64,000 bases of DNA. It comes from Glandiceps talaboti. Lineage: Eukaryota > Hemichordata > Enteropneusta > Spengelidae. The stretch spans positions 23,039,725 to 23,103,724 of the forward strand of contig NC_135555.1 of NCBI RefSeq assembly GCF_964340395.1, written 5' to 3'. How positions within the stretch are numbered: the first letter of the stretch is position 1; each line of letters starts with the position of its first letter. Below the pieces are notes generated by a model. The model was not told the DNA's origin. It made no database searches and saw only the letters and a list, made by a program, of their open reading frames with translations. The position numbers and the translations under genes are program-made. Shown here in pieces: positions 1 to 11,032 of this stretch.

Positions 1-743
1 CAAGAATTATAATTCCTTACAAAAGAAATTCTTATTTACCGCACAACACTTTCGAAAATTCCTACAATGTTATGACTGAAAAGCCAAGTAAACAACTCCT
101 AGACTGTAGCCGTGATTTGCTACTTCTGCCTTCACTGCACTGGTATGATGCTGTGACTTCTCATGAATATTTATTAAAGTATGACATCTTCAGCATCGCT
201 CGGCACAATTTTTCCATGTTTGGACATATCCTTTAACCCAACACTGCATGTCAGTGAAAAGAACTAAGATGCTAATATAGTTCTACGGTGATTCTCAAAC
301 ATCTGAACTATTGATGTATGGTTGCCGTTGTTACTGATTTACATGATGTCTATATGTCACAACATGTTGATACAACAGTGATAAGCTATTGAATGTCTGT
401 TTGTTTTGGTAGGACAGCTCTTTGAAAGCTAGTTTTATAAACCTGCAGTGTACTGTTTTAGGACTTCCAATGTTTACACTATCTTGATCACAGGATGATT
501 AGAATTGTACTGATAGGAACCACTATCTCCCACTTTGTGTAATCTACTACACCAAACAATATTACTTTTAGTTAATATCTATCTTAGTGCACTGAAGCCT
601 CAGCTACCAGAGTTGTATTTCAGAGTTGTGAGTTTTGAAGTATGTTCTTTCAATTTGACCGTTAGTTTATTTGGTATAATGTACAAGTACTGTAGTACTG
701 ATTTTATGTTATATTTGTTTGCTCTATCATTACCACCATACAG
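1..743. other. Upstream region of RING gene, no exon identified
   Basis: AT-rich sequence left of the first recognised exon. Because the exon at 744 opens in phase 2 behind a pyrimidine-poor but canonical CAG acceptor, most or all of this stretch is likely intron of the RING-finger gene. I see no other exon, repeat or RNA gene here that I can support. Confidence 0.4.
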
Positions 744-2143
744 GCACAAGAAGCTAGCCTTATTACGGCATATCAGTGTGAGTGAAGGTGCCTGCAATCT
801 CTGTTTTGACAAAATGGCAAATACAATGTTAAAACCATGTGAACACAAGTAAGTAGTATCAGTTTTATCGTATTTCCAAATTTTCTTACTTCAATTACTC
901 TCAAAGATTTTACTTGTGTCCTACGTAGAAAAAACATCGTCAATATTGTTTTGTAATAACAAGCATTGTTAGTCAACTTTGAAAATTACAAAAGTTGTCC
1001 ACCCATACACTTTATTTATATCTGTATTATATAAAATACCAAGTGAATTGAACACTGGTGGGGAAGGAGACTTAATGTGAAATGGGCCATAGAAATAAAC
1101 TTTTACTGTTAATCTGTTCAAGAAATGTCCAACCCATAGTTAAAATTAAGAAAAGAGTTGGGGTCACCATACAAGTCTTTTAAATAGAGGTCAAAATGAT
1201 GTCAAAAATTGCCATTTTAAAATCCAATATGGCCACCAAATCCAATATGGCCACCAAATACTTATATACTAATACACGATTTTTAATAGACAATCTTACA
1301 ATACAATGGATTGAACCTTAGACTGAGATTGAACACAAGACATCTATTTTACGACCTCCTGTTATCAGATACTACACTTGGTGTTGATTGTTTGAATTGA
1401 ACTTTCCAAAGAGTGTAATTGTTTATATACAGGAGTTTATCTTGAAAATCACAGTTGTGTCTATTCCATTCATGCTGGTCATGTGAATATCATATATAGC
1501 CTTAATAATAAATTTATTGTAAGCTTACATTGCCAATATTGTCAGTCCTTCAATCCTTGAAACATTTCAAAACTAATTAGCTGATTTACCTCTCTACCAG
1601 TTATTGATGGTACTATGTACACTGATTTGTTTTTATACCCCAACATAATGAGAGACCCCTCTGATTTAGATGGGGGGGGGGGGGGGCATTCCATCTCTGT
1701 CAGCAAAACTTGTGAAAACACCAACGTAATAAAATACTCAAAAGAAGAAAACAAAAAAAACACATAAATGAAATTGTACATGTTCAGACTCAGTTAATTT
1801 ATACAAGCTTTTGTTTTTCCTCAGCATAAAGGTTTAATTCTTATTACTGAAATACCACCTAGGCAAGTCATTAAAAGTAACAATATTTGATTTCTAAGTT
1901 GACATTTTGACGTCCATTCTACACATGCATTACTATAGCTGTACTATAGCTGTACATGTCAACCTTGTTTTACTCCCTAGGAGCATGATATAAAATGATA
2001 TTACACAGGTACCAAGATTTGACTCAATATTATGATCTTTCTACAGGGGGCTGTGCATGGAATGTGCAATGCAAGTTGAGACATGTCCACTGTGCCGAAC
2101 TTTCATAACAGTACGAGTACAGGAAGATGAGAAAGCGTCATAG
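744..2143 (+). CDS. RING-finger (C3HC4) protein, last two exons
   Basis: Two exons join cleanly: 744-848 ends CAA before GTAAGT, and 2047-2143 starts after TTTCTACAG; both junctions are phase 2, and the joined frame ends at TAG 2141-2143. The product is the C-terminal tail of a protein and is almost entirely one RING domain. Ligands are CNLC, then C-E-H in CEHKGLC, MEC, and CPLC, giving C-x2-C-x11-C-x-H-x3-C-x2-C-x6-C-x2-C, a normal C3HC4 spacing. About a dozen residues follow the last zinc ligand. Proteins with a RING at the extreme C terminus (the XIAP, MUL1, LRSAM1 and neuralized layouts) are usually E3 ubiquitin ligases, so E2 binding is the likely role. Which E3 family it is cannot be decided without the N-terminal exons, which lie left of the window. 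The 1.2-kb intron contains only low-complexity tracts. Nothing suggests it is a pseudogene. Confidence 0.82.
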
Positions 2144-2370
2144 CAGACAACATGTTTTTGTATGTACATGTACAAACTGTAATTTACATGGACACAGTAT
2201 ATCATTACAAGGGATATTGTTTTTTTTGTTCTTTTGAATGCATTTACCATCAAGATAATATTTGTTGTACAATATTGAACCATAGTTTTAATACAATATG
2301 TACATGATTACTCTTCAGTATTCACTTGTATCAGAGGTCATAAAATCATGGTTTTTTTTTACAGTGTTTA

Positions 2371-2373
2371 CCC

Positions 2374-2404
<31 letters not shown>

Positions 2405-2417
2405 ACACACACCCCGG
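2371..2417. repeat. Poly-C followed by (CA)n tract
   Basis: A run of about 20 C followed by about eleven CA dinucleotides, ending in CCCCGGGG. Simple-sequence DNA; its length is prone to assembly error. Confidence 0.9.
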
Positions 2418-3745
2418 GGGGTTATTTAGATGGAATGCGCTATACTCTGGTGCCCATGTAGTATTTAGTCTAGAGGCTATCTGTGGCTTCAAATCTCTTT
2501 TCATGTCTAGCTCAATGAGGAGCTGAGGTGAAATTTCGTATTGAACTGAAGCCACCCACATATTCATTAACATCAAGTCTTTGTTAATGAATCACAGAAT
2601 TCTGTCCAATGATTAGTTAGCGTTTATTGGGGCAGATATGTAATATCCAAATAGGGTACATCTGTCAGGTCAGAATGCTACTTATACATTGTTTACATCA
2701 TTCTAACAGTTTGAGGTTTACTCATTTACATGAACAACTTTTGATTCATAGTTTCTCATTGAGCTAGATGGTGTGAAGAGATCTTAAGATTCAAAGTCAT
2801 GGATAGAATCTAGACTACATAGCATACAGCTTTGAAACAAGGGTTTTAAGAGGGATAATGTGGGGTAATATTTTTGTCATCAAAGGTATGTAAAATAACT
2901 TAATTGTTAATCAGCAACAGGAGATAATAATGTTTGAGTGCCATCAACTTATGTTATGAAACGTGGGAAGGGATTGCTTCCGAAAAGTATGCTATAATAC
3001 TAATCAGAAAAGGGGTGAGCTAATCCAGTGGTTGATAGTCCTGGATTACAGACCACTTCTTTTTAATAATGACAACCTTGACAACAATCAGAACCACTAG
3101 ATTGGCTGTAGGATCACTGAATTTTTGTAGTTGCCTGTCTAGGGAACACCAGATTACAAATGGATTTGTTCACCCCAGAATCAGTTTGTGCAACCCCTTC
3201 CCGGGTGATAATATGCTTCCAAATAGCACCCTCTAGTGGCCAAACTACACAATTTTTTGTTTTTCAATAACCAAACCATAGTCAACACGGAGACTTATTC
3301 CAAGATAACTGGTTATGACTATGGCTAACCAAATGCCACAACTTAGCTGGTTATTTTTACAAATTTAGAATTATGTGGTCAAGCAAAGAAACAGAATTTA
3401 ATGTTGATATTATTGGCATTGCAGATGGCTAGAACTTATCAGACTTGTATACGTAGGGCATTTTGTGTAAGTGAAATTTTGTGTACACTGATGAAAAAAA
3501 AAAACATCATTCAGAAAACTTTCTTGCACTGTTCTTATTTTCATGCAGGAAAATCTTTTCAGTGTTTCAGTGATTGTTAATACCCATAGATGAATAATTC
3601 TATGTTTATGTTTATACCATTTACATACAAATGTTTTGTTTTTTTTTAGACCAGAAAGTTTGTTAGTCAGAGTTTAGAGAGAGTTTTGTCACTAATTCTC
3701 TAGTAAACAAGCATGTATAGGAAATTTAAATATGACATGAACTTT

Positions 3746-3856
3746 ACACTAAGATATGTCGTGATGTTTCACCCTCACTGGCCTCCTCTAACAGTAGGTG
3801 GTAGGGGTTGGTCGATGTGTGAGGGCGCCCCGTCACGGCGTACCTTACAAACTACA
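3746..3856 (-). mobile_element. Short palindromic MITE, reverse-oriented copy
   Basis: This is the reverse complement of the element seen at 15263-15364. It reads from a degraded right arm (GATATGTCGTGATGTTTCACC) through a GGCCTCCTCTA core to GCGCCCCGTCACGGCGTACC. Both arms are GC-rich next to the core and AT-rich outside. There is no coding capacity, so it would be mobilised in trans if at all. Confidence 0.7.
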
Positions 3857-4994
3857 TGAACTTCAGAAGATGTCAAAAGACCCCTTTCCCCCACTTCACT
3901 CTGTTTCTCTATCAAACAGTTAAGATATATAGAATATTCAGAATTTGACACTAGGTCCTCCCCCTCTTCCCAACCGGGACTTTATGTTTTCATGCAGGTG
4001 TAGACAGCCATGTTCTAATGTGATATTTGCTAAGACTTGCCAATAAGTCAATTGTAAATTGCCATATTGAATATATACATTCACTGTAGTACATTCACTC
4101 TGAGTATTACATTAGTAGTAATCCAGTACAAAAACAGTTTGGTTCTTTGACTAGTTTTGCACTTGAGTGGTCTTTTTCATCAAGAAATTCAAGTATTAGG
4201 GCAAACACTTTGTATTTACGAACTTCATGTAGTAAAATTGTACTATTTCATTCCCCGAGAAGTCTCATTGTCAGTCAAATTGGATGTATTCTAGTGGTTC
4301 ACAGATACTTCTACAGTGTTTGCATACTTGCTGTCTTGTACAAATGCTACTTTTATGAGTTTGTGCATATTAAATTAAAATTTTGTTTTGTCTCTCTCAG
4401 ACTTAGCCATATAGGTGAAATTAGTGTTGTCATGATAACAGACCGATTCAGAGAAAAGTAAGCTAGCCAACAGATTCATCAGTTATCAAGAGATCAATTA
4501 TTGCTAAGGTACCCCCGCCCCCCCACCACCACCACCAACCAACCAACCAAATTGCAGTGCTAGGAAAAAATTTGATAAGGACCCCCATCTTCTTCAATTG
4601 AAAGATCCAGTCTTGTTTCTGCTTGTGTAAAGCCAAGAGTTTAGAGCTTGAAACAATGGTTCAATCTTTTTAGTCTACATCTACCAAGGTTTCCAACCTC
4701 GTTGCTGAGTCACAACTGTTGGAAAACCAGTTGTGTGCATGAACTCCATCACCAGCAACAAAGTCAACCATTCCACCACCTCGTTATAATAATAATCGTA
4801 TAGGGATAATGTCATTTATTGGTCCAAATGAATTTAGGAATTTGTTGATATGGTAACCACTGAACAGGGTGCAGGTGTCTTATATCGTTAAACCAGGAGG
4901 AAACTGAAATACCTTGGGAAAGGCTTTGTTATTTTGTAGGGTCAAAATATGTTGCAACTCTTAACATGCACCCTCTGCATAACCAGTGTCTCTT

Positions 4995-5089
4995 TAGTCT
5001 GTGAGTTATCCAGTGATAGAGCGCCCTCACACATCGACCAACCACCTTGGCCTGTGAGGGCAGTGACATGGTGTATCTTACAGTCTAGT
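4995..5089 (+). mobile_element. Short palindromic MITE, diverged copy
   Basis: It starts AGTCTGTGAGTTATCCAGTG and ends TGTATCTTACAGTCTAG, with the shared centre GCGCCCTCACACATCG. Arms are more diverged than in the copies inside the module array, so it is probably an older insertion of the same family. Confidence 0.65.
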
Positions 5090-5778
5090 ATATACGCCAT
5101 CAAATTTCAAATTTTGAAATTATTCTTCCTTCAAATTATCATATTTATTCAGAAGAGTATAAAATTTACAAAAGTATAATAATAATAATTATATAATAAT
5201 ATGGTTGTGATCATAATGTCATATTCCTGGAATCCTGTATTTCTGCTGTTGAGTTATTACGTTTTCAAATTTTACAAATTCAAAGACATGGAAATCTCCA
5301 GAGAAAACCCATTTGGACGATGATATTAATAATTTGAAAAAAATTATTGTGATGTTACCAGCAACTGTCGAAAAGTGAGCAAGAAAACTAGTTGTTACGA
5401 TGTAAAACAACAGAATTGGTCACCTTGAGTCAGGGTAATTTGTAAATGACATTACTGGGGAGCTTTGGGTTACGTGAAAATGGAATGCATTTCATTGCAT
5501 TTTGGGTACCCAGAGAAGCCATGAGCTAGCTACATGCGCTAAATCTGTGATTCTCAATAAATAAATTGGTTCATCTTTCCAAGTTTTACAGGGGAGGTCA
5601 GCAAAATAATGAAAACTGTGGCCAAATTTCTTTCCATTAGTCTGTGTATGACTTACATATAACAAGCAGTCTGCCAAGTGTAAGAACACTTACATCTGCA
5701 TTTTTAAGAAATGCAGAAATCAGTATAGCTTTAGTTGTATTAACACCCCTATTTCCTGCAGTAGAATGGACTAATCCG

Positions 5779-6530
5779 TTACATTGGCTATGGAGGGTTG
5801 TTTCAATAGACATGTAGATAGGGGTGAACTGTTTAGGGAATGATCCATTTGGTGAAATGACTTTTAAAATTTACTCAACTTTGTTATGCTTATTCCTTTC
5901 GTCTAGTACAGCATTCTATGGTGGTTTACATTTTGTAATATATAGCTCAATAAATTAATTATGTATGAAATTATGGGATATATGTGTCAGGGTTCCATGT
6001 GTGCCAGAAAATACCTTGAAAATCCTGGAATTTTAATCCACTCTGGAAATTCCTTTGAAAGTCCTGGAATTGCAGACCACTCCTGGAAATATCTTTGAAA
6101 ATCCTGGAATTTCAACCACTCCTTGAATGTTGAATGTCCCGGAATTGCAGACTAATCCTGGAAAGTCCTGGAATTTCAAACATCTTGTAGAAATTTCTTT
6201 GAAAGACCTGGAATTGTAGACCATTCCGGGAAAGGCCTTTGAAAGTCCTGAAATTTCAAACTACTCCTGGAAAGACCTTCAAAGTCCTCAGAACCTCACC
6301 AGGAAAGTCTTTGACTGTTGTGGAATATCAAATAACTTTTCAAAAACCTGTCATTCATTCTATGTCAAATCTGTTCACAGCCCGGTAATTTAATAGTCTA
6401 TTGGTACAAATCCAAATATCACTCTATGTATCTCATTGACACTAAAACTCCTGAAAAATGTTATTTGTGTAAAAATAACCCCAAAAGTCATTAAAAACAC
6501 TTAAAATTGAAGTTTTTGTGAAAGAATGGA
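5779..6530 (+). repeat. Duplicated block U, copy 1 (with CCTGGAA minisatellite)
   Basis: Nearly identical to 22990-23662. It includes an imperfect tandem repeat at about 6005-6310 built on AAAGTCCTGGAATT and ACTCCTGGAAA motifs, with spacing near 30 bp. Copy 2 is shorter within this minisatellite by two or three repeats. This block marks the left edge of the compound repeat region. Confidence 0.85.
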
Positions 6531-6756
6531 CCGATAAAGGTCATATTTACCATTACATGTGCATGGCTGTGTTCATTTATTATGTTTTAATACTGTGTAA
6601 TATGTTATTTCTCAATATCTTGAACTTGTTGGGATAGATCTTTAGTATATCACCAGTTGCCATGGTATCTGGTTGCTAGGATGTGCTGTAAAACTTACAA
6701 CATTAACACATCTCTTCATATTCATGGTTTTATAAATGCAACTGGACTTCTTGAAC

Positions 6757-6757
6757 A

Positions 6758-6804
<47 letters not shown>

Positions 6805-6817
6805 GTGTGTGTGTGTG

Positions 6818-6852
<35 letters not shown>

Positions 6853-6883
6853 GTCTGTGTCTGTGTGTCTGTGTCAGTCTGCG
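6757..6883. repeat. (CTGT)n and (GT)n microsatellite
   Basis: Alternating CTGT and GT tracts. Open frames across it on both strands are repeats of Cys-Leu-Ser-Val or Asp-Arg-Gln-Thr and are not genes. Absent from the otherwise matching block at 23.0-24.0 kb. Confidence 0.95.
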
Positions 6884-7020
6884 TGTGCACTCTTTACTTG
6901 GATGTCCAGTAGATTCCACTCCTGTGATGTAATCTTGTTGGTATGGCATGTAAACTTTTACTATGGAACAAACTCAAATCTTTCATAACCTGTTATTCTA
7001 TTGTGACCAGGAGTAAGTAT

Positions 7021-7100
7021 AGTCTGTAGTATACGCCATGATGGGGCGCCCTCACACAGCTGGCTGGTGAGGGCAGCGTGACAGTATCTTACGTTCTAGA
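7021..7100 (+). mobile_element. Short palindromic MITE, copy
   Basis: Begins AGTCTGTAGTATACGCC, contains GGGGCGCCCTCACACAGC and ends CAGTATCTTACGTTCTAGA. Same family as 15263-15364, with a core shortened by about 20 bp. Confidence 0.7.
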
Positions 7101-7125
7101 TTGGGTACTTAGCGAACACATGAAA

Positions 7126-7437
7126 TAAAACACATCACAACAATATTTACAATTAATGTAGCTCAAAAGTTAACAGAGATGTCTTTATTACTGATTAAAT
7201 GTGGATGCCGAAAAATACATGTGAAATTAATGAAATGAAAAATTCTTTACTGGTTCAGAAGTACAAATATATTCTTTAAATCACAGTGTTATTCCTTTCC
7301 TAATAAATGGTTTTTAACGTTATTATAGGGATTGGCGATATTCTTATAAAATCGGTAGAGATGTCATACCCACCTACTGTTGTATGTATGAACCAAAACT
7401 TACAGCATCACAGAAACGAGGTATGATAAAACAGGTA
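7126..7437 (+). repeat. Pre-array segment, left-edge version
   Basis: Starts ACACATCACAACAATATTTAC and leads directly into the first satellite unit. The same version occurs at 23663-24011. The other four pre-array segments are a diverged version (ACACGTCACAACAATATTTCC) preceded by the foldback element. Confidence 0.8.
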
Positions 7438-8933
7438 TTATGAATAATATGGGGTCAGAGGTTACCAGCACATAACCCATCGTTGAGATAGATCTTTACC
7501 ATCTATCCAGATTTCATCTTCTTTTTATAGGACAAACTTGAATATTCCAAGATTTCATGAATAATATGGGGTCAGAGGTTACCAGCACTTAATCCACCGT
7601 TGGGATAGATCTTTACCATCTATCCAGATTTCATCTTCTTGTGACATGATATATTTTTGTATTCCAGATTTCATAAATAATTTGGGGTCAGAGGTTACCA
7701 GCACTTAACCCACAGTTGGGATAGATCTTTACCATCTATCCAGCTTTCATCTTCTTTTTATAGGACAAACTTGAATATTCCAAGATTTCATGAATAATAT
7801 GGGGTCAGAGGTTACCAGCACTTAACCCACCGTTGGGATAGATCTTTACCATCTATCCAGATTTCATCTTCTTGTGACATGATATATTTTTGTATTCCAG
7901 ATTTTGTAAGTAATGTGGGGTCAGAGGTTACCAGCACATAACCTACCGTTGAGATAGATCTTTACCATCTATCCAGCTTTGGTCTTTTTTTTGAGAGGAT
8001 AAATGTGAATATTCCAAGATTTCGTAAATAATATGGGGTCAGAGGTTACCAGCACTTAACCCACTGTTGGGATAGATCTTTACCATCTATCCAGATTTCA
8101 TCTTGTTTTGAAATGAAAAAAAATGTGCATATTCCAAGATTTCATAAATAATATGGGGTCAGAGGTTACCAGCACTTAACCCACCGTTGGGATAGATCTT
8201 TACCATCTATCCAGATTTCATCTTCTTTTGACAGGATAAATATACACATTACAAAATTTCGTAAATAATATGGGGTCAGAGGTTACCAGCACATAACCCA
8301 CCGTTGAGATAGATCTTTACCATCTACCCAGCTTTCGTCTTTTTTAAGAGGATAAATGTGAATATTCCAAGATTTCGTAAATAATATAGGGTCAGAGGGT
8401 ACCAGCACTTAACCCACCGTTTGGATAGATCTTTACCATCTATCCAGCTTTCGTCTTTTTTTGAGAGGATAAATGTGAATATTCCAAGATTTCGTAAGTA
8501 ATATGGGGGTCAGAGGTTACCAGCACTTAACCCACCGTTGGAATAGATCTGTATCATCTATCCAGATTTCATCTTCTTTTGACAGGATAAATGTGAATAT
8601 TCCAAGATTTCGTAAATAATATGGGGTCAGAGGTTACCAGCACTTAACCCACCCTTGGGATAGATCTTTACCATCTATCCAGATTTCATCTTCTTTTGAG
8701 AGGATAAATGTGAATATTCCAAGATTTCGTAAATAATATGGGGTCAGAGGTTACCAGCACTTAACCCACCCATGGGATAGATCTTTACCATCTACCCAGC
8801 TTTCATCTTTTTTTACAGGATAAATATATACATTACAAAATTTGGTAAATAATATGGGGGTCAGAGGTTACCAGCTCGTAACCCACCGTTGGGATAGATC
8901 TTTACCATCTATCCAGATTTCATCAACTTGAAA
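7438..8933 (+). repeat. Satellite array 1
   Basis: About 13 tandem units, mean near 115-118 bp. A conserved half of about 70 bp runs from GGGGTCAGAGGTTACCAGC through the hairpin stems GGATAGAT and ATCTATCC to ATTTCATCTT. A variable half of about 45 bp has three main forms: one with GAGAGGATAAATGTGAATATT, one with ATATATACATTACAAAATTTGG, and one with an A-rich GAAATGAAAAAAAATGTGC. The array ends in ATTTCATC joined to AACTTGAAATAATTACG, as do arrays 2-5. No reading frame spans it. Confidence 0.95.
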
Positions 8934-10690
8934 TAATTACGTCAATGAATGAAGTTCGTTAGAGAGGGTAGGGAAGGGAAGGAACTTTACATTATTTCTT
9001 GAGAAACCCCCTAGGAGCTTTTGGCATCGCTTCAATGACCACATACAAGTATGTGTTAGTTGTCTGTGCAATGACGAAGTAGATATCACACACTGAAAGC
9101 AAGAAGTTATGTTGGTAGTCTTTCACTAGCTATAGCATCTCGTATTGTTATGACGTCATGAGAAATACTTTTTGGGCACAAAGATGCTAAAGGCGACTTT
9201 ATACATTTTGTCTTTAAACATTGCTGTATATTATAAAGGTATTCGTAGTATACTTCTTACTGCACTGGGATAGCGTCTCTAACCACCATTTGCTATTGAC
9301 TGATCAGAACTCAATACTTACTTACTTAGAAATGATATACTCTAAAATTATATACTTTGCAAACATTTGTTCTTGCAATGTCAGAAGACAACTGTAATGT
9401 CATGAAAGGTATGCACGGACATTATCCTACAATATTTGAAGCTATAGCTAGGTTTTATGTGAATATTGTGAATAGTGTAAAGGTCATAACCTCATCAGTG
9501 ATAATCCTGAATCTGTTTTCGATGGCAAATAAAATGACGGATACCATTATATTGTGGTATGGGATATTAATCGACGGGGATATTGAAAGTAATCTAAATT
9601 AATCAATTGCTGCACGAACCTTTGCACCATGAAGTTAAACGAAAATGATAGAAAATTGAAACAATCGTAGTTGTCATAAGAGTTTTCAGATGATACTAAC
9701 TCGGTCCTCGAAAAAAGTTGTATTCGTATGGCGTACGTATATGCGTAGTGGATTGCGCCCTCTGTGTTGAGAATGGTAGTAACGCTTGTTTTCGGGACGA
9801 ATGGTAAATCTGCTCACCTATAGTTGTTTTTTAGTCGTAAATAATGATGACTGCGAGTCTAACCTGGACATATGCACCTTTCATGACCTCCGTAACATAA
9901 AGAGAAAGTAAATTTTGTGTATTTTGAATCCATGTACTTACAAATTGACGATTTTCTGTGGTATATGGAGAGAGGACTGTGCCGCCGCTTTCATCGTCTT
10001 CGCTTACAACCGAATTATGGAATAGTCATCGAACGAATAATAGATGATACACGTGACCGTACGGTATTTTTGTTGCCCTTGGCAACTAAGTTCTCTGACT
10101 TGTGTGAGCGCATCAACAGTAGCTATCACACAGATCTCGTGTATTACGAGACTTAAATGGTCAAAAAATAAACCGTCAAAATAGAGAGAAAACTTGATAA
10201 GCTTGTGGAAGGAAAATTGATACATTTGATGTATACGTACACAAAAGGTTATCAGAGGGAGGGGAAAAGTTGCGATAAATGTTAGTTATAAACTTGCTTC
10301 ATTTGTATACGTAGGTGTATGGGTACAGTGCTTTGCACATTAGTGTTCACTGTTTTCATTTGATACAAACATGCATACAGAAACCAATATTAAGAAACTG
10401 TACATGCTACACTCTGAACTATGGACAAGAGATCGTTATTTGACATGTTTGACATCGACTGAGTATTGACAGTCTAAAATGCATCAAATTTAAAGTGTAA
10501 TGATGGTGCTTTTTTTGAAGACAAGACCAAAAATATCAATCGAGTAGAACGATTGGCATTTTTCAAAGCTAACATAGTCGGGGAAAACTTTCCATGATTA
10601 ATATTTTTGCAAAAAATGTCAATCGTGCAATCTGTGTAATCCAGAAATATTTGAATTAACACCTTCTGATATATTTTGAATTTTATAGCT
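8934..10690 (+). repeat. Post-array block, copy 1
   Basis: Starts AACTTGAAATAATTACGTCA. It is repeated after every satellite array (19163, 24779, 32753, 41052, 48080). It contains a TGACGTCA palindrome near 9150 and two short open frames (81 codons at 9357, 79 at 9917) that recur in other copies but are broken in some, so I treat the block as non-coding repeat. It closely matches the copy at 41052. Confidence 0.9.
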
Positions 10691-10794
10691 GAGATTTTCC
10701 TTACAGAGAGCGATATGTATGGAACAAAGAATAAATACAGTGATGAACTATGTTTTTCTTGTTTTAGGGGTACAATGAAAGTATTTGCTTACTT

Positions 10795-10854
10795 ACTTAC
10801 TCACTCACTCACTCACTCACTCACTCACTCACTCACTCACTCACTCACTCACTC
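10795..10854. repeat. (CTCA)n microsatellite, left side of LINE cluster
   Basis: About 14 uninterrupted ACTC repeats immediately before the CGTTATATATAATGTGCA segment. The same tetranucleotide tract borders every LINE copy in the window on at least one side, as if it were the insertion target. Confidence 0.95.
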
Positions 10855-10940
10855 GTTCGTTATATATAATGTGCATTGTTTAAATGGTTGGTGTAACTAT
10901 AGTACTGGGATGATGCGTACTTTAAAATTGGCATATAATA
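10855..10940 (+). repeat. LINE-flanking direct repeat, copy 1 of 3
   Basis: A segment of about 86 bp, from GTTATATATAATGTGCATT to GGCATATAATAACACA. It recurs at about 13318-13404 and 14650-14736, and again around LINE-D. In the third copy it continues into unique sequence (ATGTGGTTAAACTTTGAC), so it looks like an unusually long target-site duplication, or a tandem duplication, around the LINE insertions. Confidence 0.85.
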
Positions 10941-11032
10941 ACACATCGTCGATGGAACGTACATTCTCTGTTTGTAAGAAAGCCAGGTGTCTGATAAATT
11001 CGTTACGCAGTGTTGGTATTGGACCTTACGGA
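10941..11032 (+). pseudogene. LINE fragment joined to LINE-A
   Basis: About 90 bp identical in design to 12148-12237: both encode the part of the LINE protein beginning SSMERT and ending IGPYG. Here it abuts, out of its normal order, the more upstream reverse-transcriptase segment that starts near 11033. The junction is ACCTTACG repeated as GGACCTTACGGACCTTAC, which suggests template switching or ectopic recombination at a short homology. Confidence 0.8.

Larger units (their letters stand above)
2144..5778. other. Non-coding stretch downstream of RING gene
   Basis: No convincing exon. It contains homopolymer C and CA tracts near 2371-2417, a short CCACCA/ACCA tract near 4513-4550, two copies of a short palindromic MITE (about 3746-3856 and 4995-5089) and otherwise AT-rich unique-looking DNA. 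A 57-nt interval at 4401-4457 has an acceptor-like CTCTCAG before it and a donor-like GTAAGC after it, but nothing supports it as part of a gene. Confidence 0.5.

Noticed and set aside
4401-4457. Possible 57-nt exon with acceptor CTCTCAG and donor GTAAGC
   Set aside because: Phase-compatible, but it lies after the RING gene stop with no partner exon and no recognisable protein.
6642-6988. Cys-Leu-Ser-Val and Asp-Arg-Gln-Thr repeat proteins
   Set aside because: Translations of the CTGT/GT microsatellite in several frames.
7438-8933. CRISPR array
   Set aside because: Repeat halves alternate with variable halves, but the linkers are variants of a few forms, not unique spacers, and the context is a eukaryotic satellite.
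7438-8933. Hammerhead or other self-cleaving ribozyme in the satellite
   Set aside because: GATGAAATC occurs on the minus strand, but the CUGAUGA core and the remaining hammerhead geometry are absent.
9357-9602. 81-codon frame repeated at 19554, 25170, 33193 and 41484
   Set aside because: It recurs only because the whole block is duplicated. The copy at 41484 has an early stop, the outer module has lost it completely, and there is no domain or splice evidence.
9745-9775. GCGCCCTCT motif of the post-array blocks as a second CTCF site
   Set aside because: It shares AGAGGGCGC with the CTCF core, but the upstream half (CCASY) does not match.
9917-10156. 79-codon frame repeated at 20132, 25749, 42044 and 49894
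   Set aside because: Frameshifted in the 33.8-kb copy, with no recognisable domain; treated as part of the repeat and mentioned only as a conserved patch.
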